From Thioalkalivibrio sp. (GTDB lineage: Bacteria; Pseudomonadota; Gammaproteobacteria; Ectothiorhodospirales; Ectothiorhodospiraceae), in contig SKOF01000415.1 in the NCBI GenBank assembly GCA_007120155.1, positions 1 through 18,058 of the forward strand: DNA of 18,058 nt, in the 5' to 3' direction. A program made the position numbers and the translations under genes. Positions 7,462 to 14,343 of this stretch are shown in pieces. The notes beneath the pieces were generated by a model, which did not search any database, had not been told where the DNA came from, and saw only the letters and a list, made by a program, of their open reading frames with translations. The first letter of the stretch is position 1. Every line of letters begins with the position of its first letter.

Positions 7462-7799
7462 TGGATATCCCCCTCGTAAAGCAGATCCACCAGCCATCTC
7501 GCCTCGTCCTCCGTCAGGATAGTAGACCAGGGCGGCATGGGCGTGCCGGGGCGCCCGTACAGGACGGTGGCCACCATGGTCTCCCGGTCGCGTTCCGCCA
7601 GGGCCTGCGGCGTGATCGGCGGGCCCAGCCCGCCGCGCATGGTCAGGCCGTGGCAGGAGCCGCAGTCCTGCTTGAGCAGGTGGCGCAACTCGGCCTTGCG
7701 TGGCTCACTGAGCTGCGGCTCCGCCGGGGACACCGCCGGCAGACTCAGCAGCGCGCCCAGCAGCAGCCATGCGGACGCCCGGTTACGCACTCTGCTCAC
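7458..7799 (-). CDS. nirC: NirC, small periplasmic cytochrome c
   Basis: 113 residues from GTG 7799, chosen for GAGGA five bases upstream; GTG 7790 is the alternative. Either start overlaps the 3' end of nirE. A signal peptide covers about 8-26 (cleavage near SPA-EP). There is one c-heme site, C46-GS-C49-H50, with M88 (TPMPPW) as likely sixth ligand, and the usual C-terminal helix (DEARWLVDLLY). NirC-type cytochromes are electron carriers of the nir operon and have been linked to heme d1 maturation and electron supply to cd1 reductase. Context, not sequence alone, gives the name, since many short c551-like cytochromes look alike. Confidence 0.85.
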   Translation of the reverse strand: MSRVRNRASAWLLLGALLSLPAVSPAEPQLSEPRKAELRHLLKQDCGSCHGLTMRGGLGPPITPQALAERDRETMVATVLYGRPGTPMPPWSTILTEDEARWLVDLLYEGDIQ

Positions 7800-8574
7800 G
7801 CGCGTCCTCGCGCGCCTCCGGGGACTCGGGGCGATACCAGTCCAGCGCCCCGGCCATGGACACCACCTTGCCGACGATGAACAGCACCGGCGGGCGAAAC
7901 TGCGCCTCGCGGGCCCGCGGACCCAGTTCGGCGAGCGTGGTGATGATGCGCCGCTGTTGCGTGGTCGCGCCATCCTGGACGGCCGCGGCGGGCGTGTCGC
8001 CGGACAGGCCGGCCTCAATGAGCCGGGCACTGATCTCGTCGATATTGGAGAGCCCCATGTAGATGACCAGCGTATGGTCGGAGTTGGCCAGGCGCGTCCA
8101 GTCATGGGGCAGGGGCAGGTTGCTGCGACTGTGGCCGGTAATGATCTGCACGCCGGTCGCCAGCCCGCGGTGGGTGAGCGGAATGCCGGCATACGTGGTT
8201 ACGGCGGTGGCCGCGGTCACGCCCGGGACAATCTCGAAGCGCACGTTGTGCCGGCGCAGGTACTCGGCCTCCTCGCCGCCGCGTCCGAACACGAACGGAT
8301 CACCGCCCTTGAGCCGCACCACCACCCGCGCCCTGGCGGCCACCCTGACCAGCAGCCGGTTGATCTCGTCCTGGGGCAGGGTGTGGCGGTCCGTCTCCTT
8401 GCCCACATAGATCCGGCTTGCGCCCGCCGGGATGAGGTCCAGCACACCCCTGGAGATCAACCGATCGTAGACAACCACATCGGCCCGCTCGATCAGCCGC
8501 AGCGCCCGGATGGTCAGCAGATCCGGGTCACCCGGTCCCGTTCCCACCAGATAGACGCAGGAGTTATCGGTCAT
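7783..8574 (-). CDS. nirE: NirE, uroporphyrinogen-III C-methyltransferase
   Basis: 263 residues from ATG 8574 (MTDNSCVYLVGTGPGDP). The usual SUMT motifs are present: VGTGPGDPDLLT near the start, VVVYDRLIS, GGDPFVFGRGGEE around 90-105, and VPGVTAATA. It adds two SAM methyl groups at C2 and C7 of uroporphyrinogen III to make precorrin-2, feeding siroheme and then heme d1. A longer frame reaches GTG 8649, but the family starts at the chosen Met. There is no second CysG-type dehydrogenase/chelatase domain, so siroheme must be completed by another enzyme. It is the first gene of the operon, about 180 bases downstream of the predicted transcription start. A cobA-type gene would look the same; the operon favours nirE. 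Confidence 0.9.
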   Translation of the reverse strand: MTDNSCVYLVGTGPGDPDLLTIRALRLIERADVVVYDRLISRGVLDLIPAGASRIYVGKETDRHTLPQDEINRLLVRVAARARVVVRLKGGDPFVFGRGGEEAEYLRRHNVRFEIVPGVTAATAVTTYAGIPLTHRGLATGVQIITGHSRSNLPLPHDWTRLANSDHTLVIYMGLSNIDEISARLIEAGLSGDTPAAAVQDGATTQQRRIITTLAELGPRAREAQFRPPVLFIVGKVVSMAGALDWYRPESPEAREDAREQSA

Positions 8575-8760
8575 TTCTTCGCCACCCTTGTCTCGTAATA
8601 AGCGCATCAACAGCGATCCCGGCGGACCCATCGGTGCATCGTTCCTCACAGGCTAACATGCTGTCGGTATTGAGGTTTCACGTGCTGACGACGTGCATGT
8701 GACACGGGGCGATCACCGAATTTTTCCAATGTGCCGCGTACCGGGCCCCTTTTGGCTTCC

Positions 8761-8804
8761 ATTATTGATTGCCCACCGGGGTGCAGCGCCTTGATATCGG
8801 TCAA
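8761..8804 (-). promoter_or_regulatory. FNR/Dnr-type box with -10 element for the nir operon
   Basis: TTGATATCGGTCAA (8791-8804) matches the FNR/Dnr/Nnr consensus TTGAT-N4-ATCAA with one mismatch. On the minus strand, AATAAT (8766-8761) is a close -10 hexamer. A start near 8754-8756 places the box centre at about -42, the class II activator position. This suggests induction under low oxygen or nitric oxide by a CRP/FNR-family regulator. The remainder of 8575-8945 holds no convincing gene. Confidence 0.7.
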
Positions 8805-8945
8805 ATTTTGTATCCACGGTACATCTTTTGCTCTCACATCGCGTCGCGGCGGCCCCGGCCGAACGGTCCGGCCTGCACGGGCGGTGTGATGGGCCGGCTG
8901 ATGTGCGCTATGCTGAAACCCGTTTCAGACCGACGAGGACGCCCC

Positions 8946-9311
8946 ATGGCGCCCAGGATCACACGTCTGGCGCTGCTGGCCGTGGCCATATCGGGGGGCA
9001 CGGTGGCGGCCCAGGACTATCTCCGCGATCATGCCGAGGTGGAAGCGTTGCTCAGCGGCGCCACACTGTCCGGTATCTATCTGCGCAGCCAGTCGGCCTA
9101 TGTACTGGAGTTTCACCCGGACGGCTCACTGGTCGACGGCCAAGGCGCATCGGCGCGCTGGTGGGTCAGCGACAGCGGCCAGTATTGCCGCGAGTGGCTC
9201 AGTGGCCGGCTGGCGGGCAACAAGGCCTGCATGGATCTCACGCGTGACGGCGATCAGATCGCCATCTACTCCAATGGCAACAGGGTGGCGGAAGGCACAC
9301 TGAGCCGCTAG
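8946..9311 (+). CDS. small exported protein with two cysteines, unknown function
   Basis: 121 residues from ATG 8946, supported by GAGGA six bases upstream. A signal peptide (about 6-22, cleavage after VAA) predicts a periplasmic or outer-membrane location. The mature part reads as a small beta-barrel-like repeat of short strands: LSGIYL, YVLEFHPDGSLVDG, ARWWVSDSGQYCREW, KACMDL, DQIAIYSNGNRVAEGTL. C81 and C95 probably pair. This spacing of G, DG, W, C-x-x-W and C resembles small exported proteins of the DUF995-like kind, but I cannot assign it firmly. It is divergent from nirE and shares the intergenic region with the FNR-type box, so co-regulation is possible though no -10 at the matching distance is clear on this strand. 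Confidence 0.8.
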   Translation: MAPRITRLALLAVAISGGTVAAQDYLRDHAEVEALLSGATLSGIYLRSQSAYVLEFHPDGSLVDGQGASARWWVSDSGQYCREWLSGRLAGNKACMDLTRDGDQIAIYSNGNRVAEGTLSR

Positions 9312-9316
9312 GGACG

Positions 9317-9328
9317 CGGGTCGACCCG
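9317..9328. terminator. palindrome between convergent genes (possible terminator)
   Basis: CGGGTCGACCCG is a perfect 12-base palindrome in the 18-bp gap between the stop of the plus-strand gene at 9311 and the stop of the minus-strand DUF302 gene at 9330. Its place suggests a two-way transcription stop, but the arms are short and no U-run follows on either strand. Confidence 0.3.
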
Positions 9329-9329
9329 A

Positions 9330-9851
9330 TCAGCGAACCGTCCTGGCGATGATCTCCTCGATCTCGCTGTCGGACGCGGACATGATCTCGGCCACCTCGG
9401 GCGGCATCATGTCCACGAAGGCACCGGTGTTCATGCGGGCGATGAACACCTCCCCGCCGGAGGTCTGGTAGATGCTCACGCGGCACGGCATGAAGGCGGA
9501 GATGGGGCGATAGTCGTCATTGCCCAGAATCCGCGCACTGTACTTGCCGCTGCATACATCCAGGATCACCACCGGATCCAGGGTGAAGCCCCGCTCGGAC
9601 AGCACGCCCGCCATGTTGTTGACATTGAGCACACTCCAGCCCGCCTTGACCACTTCCTCCTGGAAGACCTTCAGGGTCTCGGGGAAGGACTTGTTGCTCT
9701 TGACGACCTGTACCAGTTGAGGCTGATCTGCAGCGCCGCCCTGGGCCATCACGAGGCCGGGAAGCGCCCACGCCAGCGCGAGCAGCAGGCCGAGGGTCGC
9801 GAGGACCGGGCGTCTGTTGTTGCGTGCGCGCAGTGCGATGCTGTCGTTCAT
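9330..9851 (-). CDS. exported DUF302 family protein
   Basis: 173 residues from ATG 9851, with AAGGAG eight bases upstream. An N-terminal signal sequence (hydrophobic 16-34, likely cleavage after VMA at 36) precedes a DUF302-like domain. Its family features are visible: a KSFPETLKVFQEEVVKAGW start, DVCSGKYSARIL around C100, and the MPCRVSIYQTSGG segment with C123. The two cysteines are at the positions often conserved in this family. DUF302 proteins occur next to sulfur-oxidation and respiratory genes, but no reaction is established. It is 39 bp downstream of the MscS gene and probably co-transcribed with it. Confidence 0.85.
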   Translation of the reverse strand: MNDSIALRARNNRRPVLATLGLLLALAWALPGLVMAQGGAADQPQLVQVVKSNKSFPETLKVFQEEVVKAGWSVLNVNNMAGVLSERGFTLDPVVILDVCSGKYSARILGNDDYRPISAFMPCRVSIYQTSGGEVFIARMNTGAFVDMMPPEVAEIMSASDSEIEEIIARTVR

Positions 9852-9890
9852 GGTGTCGACTCCTTAAGTGATTGAAAAGGATCTGTGCGG

Positions 9891-10814
9891 TTACTGATCG
9901 GTGTCCGTGGAAGCCGGCTCCCGGTTGAGCATCCGGGCAAGGAAGGGAGGGCTTGCCTCGCCGAAATAGAGGGTGCGATGCGGGAACGGGATCTCCACAC
10001 CCTGGGCGTCGAAGGCGTACTTGACGCGACGCAGGAACTCGCGGCCCACGTACCACTGCTTGATGGGCCGGGTCTTGATGCGTCCCTTGATGACCACCGC
10101 GGAATCCCCGAACCTGTCCACACCGAAGATCTCCATGTCCTCGATGATGCTGGGGCCGTACTCCGGATCGGCCTTCATCTCGTCGCCCACGGCCTTCAGG
10201 ATACCCACCACCCTGTCGGTGTCCTCCTTGTAAGCCACGCCGATGTCGAACACATAGGCCGACCATTCCCGGGTGAGGTTGGTCACCGCGTCGATGGTGC
10301 CGTTGGGGAAGATGTGCACCTTGCCTTCCAGGTCACGCAGCACCAGCGTTCGGAAGTTGATGGACTCCACCAGCCCGCCGGTACCATTGACCACCACCAC
10401 GTCCCCCACCCGCACCTGGTTCTCCAGGATAAAGAAGAAGCCGCTGATGATGTCCCGCACCAGGTTCTGGGCGCCGAAGCCCACCGCAAGACCCAGCACA
10501 CCGGCCGAGGCCAGGATGGGCGTGACCGAAACGCCGAACTCGTTGAGGATCACCAGCAGGGCCATCACCCAGACGACGATCATCACCGCCTGGCGCAGCA
10601 GCCGTACCAGGGTCTCCGCGCGCTTGCTGGCCTCCGAGGGGATGTCCCCCTGCTGCTTGCCCCGCTCGACGAGCCGCCGTTCCATGCGCGACAGCGCCGT
10701 GCGCACGGCATACATGACCGCCCATGCCATCACCAGGATCAGCAGGATACGCAGGGTCGAGAAGATCAGGTCGTCCCATTGAACCTGTTCGAAGTATTCT
10801 AGGACGAGATCCAT
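9891..10814 (-). CDS. MscS-family mechanosensitive ion channel
   Basis: 307 residues from ATG 10814, with GGAG eight bases upstream. Three transmembrane helices are visible at about 17-37, 75-93 and 97-131. The last has the Gly/Ala-rich pore-lining pattern typical of MscS (GVLGLAVGFGAQNLVRDI). A beta domain (VRVGDVVVVNGTGGLVESI, then HIFPNGTI) and the alpha/beta C-terminal domain follow, ending near FPHRTLYF. Such channels release solutes during osmotic downshock from the inner membrane. Length is close to E. coli MscS (286 residues), with a 20-residue polar tail. It lies upstream of the DUF302 gene in one likely transcript. An osmotic role fits the sucrose synthase gene at the end of the window, but the two are not linked in one operon. 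Confidence 0.92.
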   Translation of the reverse strand: MDLVLEYFEQVQWDDLIFSTLRILLILVMAWAVMYAVRTALSRMERRLVERGKQQGDIPSEASKRAETLVRLLRQAVMIVVWVMALLVILNEFGVSVTPILASAGVLGLAVGFGAQNLVRDIISGFFFILENQVRVGDVVVVNGTGGLVESINFRTLVLRDLEGKVHIFPNGTIDAVTNLTREWSAYVFDIGVAYKEDTDRVVGILKAVGDEMKADPEYGPSIIEDMEIFGVDRFGDSAVVIKGRIKTRPIKQWYVGREFLRRVKYAFDAQGVEIPFPHRTLYFGEASPPFLARMLNREPASTDTDQ

Positions 10815-10858
10815 GTTTGATGCTCCAGCGGTTGTATCTACATGGTCGAACGAAGTGC

Positions 10859-10925
10859 GAAGTTGGAATTTAGAAGTGGGAAGTCAGGATCTCTTCTCCA
10901 ACTTCCCAATTCACACTTCCCACTT
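10859..10925. repeat. interleaved inverted repeats at the 3' end of the asparagine synthase gene
   Basis: AAGTGGGAAGT (10874-10884) is repeated inverted as ACTTCCCACTT (10915-10925), and GAAGTTGGA (10859-10867) is inverted as TCCAACTTC (10897-10905). The two pairs interleave, so they cannot both form simple hairpins at once. The stretch is AT-richer than its neighbours and resembles dispersed intergenic repeats built of CACTTCCCACTTC-like units. It overlaps the last codons of the asparagine synthase-like gene and may act as a 3' end structure. Confidence 0.55.
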
Positions 10926-12938
10926 TCAGGCCGCCCACCCCAGTTCCTTCGCCTTCTGCCGCGCCAGCGCCGGCACGTCCTGGGCGACGAAGTGGCGGTG
11001 CAGGACCTGCACGCCGATCATGTGGTTGATCACGGCATCCAGCTGCACCTGGGTGGAGACGGTGGTGTCCTCGGCCTCGTGCAGATCGAACAGTGCCTTC
11101 ACGCCGGCGGGGTCCAGCAGGCCGGCGGCTTCGATGGCCTCGTCGGACAGGTACTCATCAGCCAGCGCACGCATGGCCGCCCACTTCTTCGGGTCCGTGT
11201 GCGCCGGGGGCGCCATGAACGCGAACTTCTCGCGCTCGTAGAGCACCTTCGGCAGCAGCCCCTTCATGGATTCACGCAGCACGTACTTCTCCGTACGGCC
11301 GCGAATGCGCATGGAAGGCGGAATCCGCGTGGCGAACTCGGCCAGGTGATGGTCCAGGAACGGCGGGCGCGCCTCCATGGAGTTGGCCATGTCCACCCGG
11401 TCACCGCCCCAGGTGAGGATCTGACCTTCCAGCATGGTCTTGATCCACACGTACTGGGCCTTGTCCAGGGGATGGCGTCCCTCGATCATGTCGCCGTCCA
11501 GCGCCTCCGCGATGGCGCGTCCAGGTTCATAGCCCTTCACCTGTTCGCGCATGGCCGCGGACAGGAGACCGGGCACATGGGCTGCGCTCGCCAGCCAGGG
11601 CTGCAGGCAGGACGGCGTGAAGCCCACCAGATCGTTCAGGGCCGGATCATTCAGTTCGTTCTCCGCGAGCATGGCGCCGGAGAACAGCTTGTTGCTCTCG
11701 GCCAGCATCTGCTCCCAGCTCGCCCGCTCGGCCGCATCCATGGTGTCGAGGCCGTGCAGGAACATGTCGCGGCGGAAGGCCGGATATCCGGCAAACAGCT
11801 CGTCGGAGCCCTCACCGGTGACCACCACCCGGTAACCGGCCTTGTTCACGTGCCGGCTCATGAGCAGCTTGGCCACGCCCAGCGTGTTGTAGATGGTGCG
11901 CTCGGCGTGCCACAGGGTCTCCACGAGATTGTCGTAGAGGTGGTCGGCGTTCAGCCGCATGATGTCCTGATCGGCCCCCACGGATTCGGCCATCTCGGTG
12001 GCGATGGCGGTCTCGTCGTAGTCGGCATTGTCGAAGCCGATGGTGAAGGCCTTGACCGGCGCCTGCTGGTTGGCGGCGGAAAGTCCCAGCGTGATGCAGG
12101 AATCGATACCGCCGGACAGGTAGCATGCCACCGGCACATCCGCCTCCAGGCGCAGTTGCACGGCCTCCATCAGCTCATGGCGCACGCCTTCGATGTAGAC
12201 CTCGTCGTCCTCGGGCTCGCCCCGTTCGGAGAGCAACGGGAAGTCCATATCCCAGTAGCGCTCGTCGTGGATTTCGAACTTGCCGTGTCGGCGCTCGATG
12301 GTCACCACATGGCCCGGCTTGACCTGGTGAATGCCGTCGAAGGCCGTCGTGCCGGGAACCACCGTCTGCATGAGCTGGTGATAGAGCCCCCTGGCATTGA
12401 AGCGGCGCGGCACGGCAGGATGCGCGAACAGCACCTTGATCTCGGAACCGAAGACGATCCGGCCATCCACCTCGGTCCAGTAGAGGGGCTTCACGCCGAA
12501 ACGGTCGCGAATCAGCATCAGGCGGTCCTTGGCGCGATCGTACAGGGCCACGCCGAACTCGCCGCGCATCTGCTTGAGCGTCTCCTCCAGGCCGTAGCGC
12601 TCGTACAGATGCAGCACCATCTCCGAATCGCTCTTGGTACGGAACTTGGCGCCCCGGGAGGTCAGTTCGGTGCGGATGCGCTTGTAGTCGTAGAGTTCGC
12701 CGTTCACGGCCAGCATCAGGTTCCCGTCATGGGAGACGAACGGCTGGCGGCCGCGGTTTTCGTCCAGGTCGATGATGGTCAGCCGGGCATGGGAGAAACC
12801 CACACCCCGGTCTTTCTCCACCCGGTAGCCGAACCCGTCCGGCCCCCGGTGGTACTGGATGGCCGCCATGGCCACCAGGGTCTCGGGATCAACGGGCTGC
12901 TTCGGATCGGCGTTCATCACGCCAGCAATTCCACACAT
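10926..12938 (-). CDS. asparagine synthase-like glutamine amidotransferase
   Basis: 670 residues starting MCGIAGV, so Cys2 is the N-terminal nucleophile of the class II glutaminase domain. HRGPDG (30-35), the NGELYDY segment (79-85) and SDSEM (103-107) complete that site. The ATP-pyrophosphatase domain has the PP-loop SGGIDS at 275-280. Glutamine ammonia is moved to a carboxylate activated as an acyl-adenylate; in true AsnB this is aspartate. The protein is over 100 residues longer than E. coli AsnB (554) and in the size range of amidotransferases in specialised clusters, so the substrate may not be aspartate. AGGAG lies nine bases before the start. It is 219 bp downstream of the carbamoyltransferase on the same strand. 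The 3' end runs into an inverted-repeat block. Confidence 0.85.
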   Translation of the reverse strand: MCGIAGVMNADPKQPVDPETLVAMAAIQYHRGPDGFGYRVEKDRGVGFSHARLTIIDLDENRGRQPFVSHDGNLMLAVNGELYDYKRIRTELTSRGAKFRTKSDSEMVLHLYERYGLEETLKQMRGEFGVALYDRAKDRLMLIRDRFGVKPLYWTEVDGRIVFGSEIKVLFAHPAVPRRFNARGLYHQLMQTVVPGTTAFDGIHQVKPGHVVTIERRHGKFEIHDERYWDMDFPLLSERGEPEDDEVYIEGVRHELMEAVQLRLEADVPVACYLSGGIDSCITLGLSAANQQAPVKAFTIGFDNADYDETAIATEMAESVGADQDIMRLNADHLYDNLVETLWHAERTIYNTLGVAKLLMSRHVNKAGYRVVVTGEGSDELFAGYPAFRRDMFLHGLDTMDAAERASWEQMLAESNKLFSGAMLAENELNDPALNDLVGFTPSCLQPWLASAAHVPGLLSAAMREQVKGYEPGRAIAEALDGDMIEGRHPLDKAQYVWIKTMLEGQILTWGGDRVDMANSMEARPPFLDHHLAEFATRIPPSMRIRGRTEKYVLRESMKGLLPKVLYEREKFAFMAPPAHTDPKKWAAMRALADEYLSDEAIEAAGLLDPAGVKALFDLHEAEDTTVSTQVQLDAVINHMIGVQVLHRHFVAQDVPALARQKAKELGWAA

Positions 12939-12970
12939 CTGTGCCTTCTCCTGCGAATGTCAATCAATCG

Positions 12971-13146
12971 GTTGCAGCGCTCGAATCGCGCAACGAAAAC
13001 TTCAAATGGACAGCAAAGAACCTCTTCTAGAGAGGATCAACATGGTCAACGGAACTGGATTCAGTCGAGAATCATGCAAGTTCCGTTAATCCTGTCGAAT
13101 CAATTCCTGATCCCATGAATCCTGAGAAATCCTGCTCATCCCGTCG
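12971..13146. repeat. repeat-rich intergenic stretch with CCTG periodicity
   Basis: This AT-richer gap holds several structures. GTTGC (12971-12975) and GCAAC (12990-12994) form a short inverted repeat upstream of the asparagine synthase gene. CCTCT-TCTAG-AGAGG (13021-13035) is a small hairpin. AACGGAACT (13048-13056) pairs with AGTTCCGTT (13079-13087). From 13088 the motif (A/T)TCCTG recurs with CCTG at 13091, 13106, 13121 and 13131, ending in CATCCCGTCG. It looks like a dispersed intergenic repeat. No coding frame is convincing. Confidence 0.5.
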
Positions 13147-13157
13147 TTCGTTTAGCC

Positions 13158-14246
13158 TCAACCCCGGGTCGGATCCGGGGTGTCCATCACCTCACTGATC
13201 CGGCGCACCATGCAGGTGAGCAGAGCCATGCGGATGAACACGGCACCGCGCGCTTGTGCGAAGTACCAGTTGTGGGGTGTCTTGTCGAGGTCCGTGGACA
13301 ACTCCTCGCCGCGCGCCAGCGGGTGGAGGATGATCGCACCTTCCTTGAGGGGTGAATCGGGGGTCAGACGCATGTCCATGCCCATGGCCTCGAAGGTATC
13401 GCCCACCCAGGCGATGGCGTTGATGTAAACCACGTCCAGACCGGGCAATTCGCCATCCAGATCGGTGGCGACCCGGATCTTCAGGCCCGCGCCGGCCAGC
13501 TCCTCGCGCTGCCCCTTGTCGAAGAGATCGTCCTCCCGGCTGAGGATCACCACCTCTTCGACGGACGAGGAGAACAGGGTGAGCAGCAACAACAGGCTGC
13601 GCACCGTGCGCATGCGGCTGGGCACGCCGATGATGCCGATCCGGATTCGCTCCGCGGCCGGCAGATCCGGGCGGGCCAGCTCGGGGCGCCACTTGAGCAT
13701 GGCGTAGACGTCCGCCATGGCCTGGGTGGGATGCTCGTCGATCCCGTTGCCTGCGTTGATGATGGGAATGCGCAGAGAGTCCAGCATCTCGTAGATGGAG
13801 CCGGCCTCACTGTTGCGCAGCACGATCACATCCCCGTAGTTGTTGAACATCTCGGCGATGTCCGAGAGCGATTCCCCCTTGGCGATGCCCGTGCTCTTGG
13901 GGTCGGTAATGGACATGATGTCCCCGCCCAGCCGGTGCCAGGCGCTCTCGAAGGACAGGCGGGTGCGTGTGCTGGGTTCGTAGAAGGCGCTGATGAGGAT
14001 CTTGCCCGCCAGCGGCGGGTGCAGCAGCGCCGGCGTGCTCTCGAACTGCGCGGCCAGGCGGAACACCTGCAGCAGCGTGTCCCGGTCGAACTGGCGCGAG
14101 GAGACCACGTGCCGGCTGGACAGCGACATCAGCGGGCGCGGGTCCTCGGGCAGGCTTTCGAACAGGGCGCGCGGGCGTTCGATGCCTGCGGTGCCGTCCT
14201 TGGGTTGCAGCGGACGCTCCAGCTGCGGATCGTTTGGAACTACCAT
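13158..14246 (-). CDS. aspartate-carbamoyltransferase-like enzyme with altered acceptor site
   Basis: 362 residues from ATG 14246 (AGAGG upstream); the core matches E. coli PyrB from about residue 40, so there is a 39-residue extension. Carbamoyl-phosphate binding is intact: STRTR (92-96), 80s-loop Lys (K123 in IAKGES), R144, EHPTQ (H172) and the Arg167 equivalent R213 in RMRTVRS. The end DKTPHNWYF is also PyrB-like. In contrast, E. coli Arg229 and Gln231 (TRVQ), which grip aspartate, correspond to Ala277 and Ala279 (NAIAW), and the cis-Pro268 of HPLPR is Ala311 (HPLAR). The enzyme therefore probably carbamoylates something other than aspartate, or runs in the phosphorolytic direction. No regulatory-chain gene (pyrI) or other pyr gene is adjacent; the neighbours are ureide-type hydrolases. 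The 97-bp gap upstream contains CTATAAAC, a possible -10 element. Confidence 0.85.
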   Translation of the reverse strand: MVVPNDPQLERPLQPKDGTAGIERPRALFESLPEDPRPLMSLSSRHVVSSRQFDRDTLLQVFRLAAQFESTPALLHPPLAGKILISAFYEPSTRTRLSFESAWHRLGGDIMSITDPKSTGIAKGESLSDIAEMFNNYGDVIVLRNSEAGSIYEMLDSLRIPIINAGNGIDEHPTQAMADVYAMLKWRPELARPDLPAAERIRIGIIGVPSRMRTVRSLLLLLTLFSSSVEEVVILSREDDLFDKGQREELAGAGLKIRVATDLDGELPGLDVVYINAIAWVGDTFEAMGMDMRLTPDSPLKEGAIILHPLARGEELSTDLDKTPHNWYFAQARGAVFIRMALLTCMVRRISEVMDTPDPTRG

Positions 14247-14343
14247 GGCGTGCCTCTCTTCAGGTCACGGATGAATAACGCTCGACGCGACGGATTACGG
14301 GGTGATTCCCTGTTTATAGCCTTTGGTTCGGTTCTTTCCCGGC

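Noticed and set aside
8607..8639. Possible 10-codon leader peptide (MHRWVRRDRC) before nirE with GAGGA upstream
   Set aside because: The spacing is short and there is no run of one regulatory amino acid or attenuator hairpin pair. Chance is more likely.
8646..8837. Minus-strand 63-codon frame upstream of nirE
   Set aside because: It overlaps the FNR-type box and -10 element, has no ribosome site and no recognisable sequence.
10842..13118. 758-codon plus-strand open frame across the asparagine synthase-like gene
   Set aside because: It is antisense to a gene with intact catalytic motifs, runs through intergenic repeats at both ends, and shows shadow-type composition.
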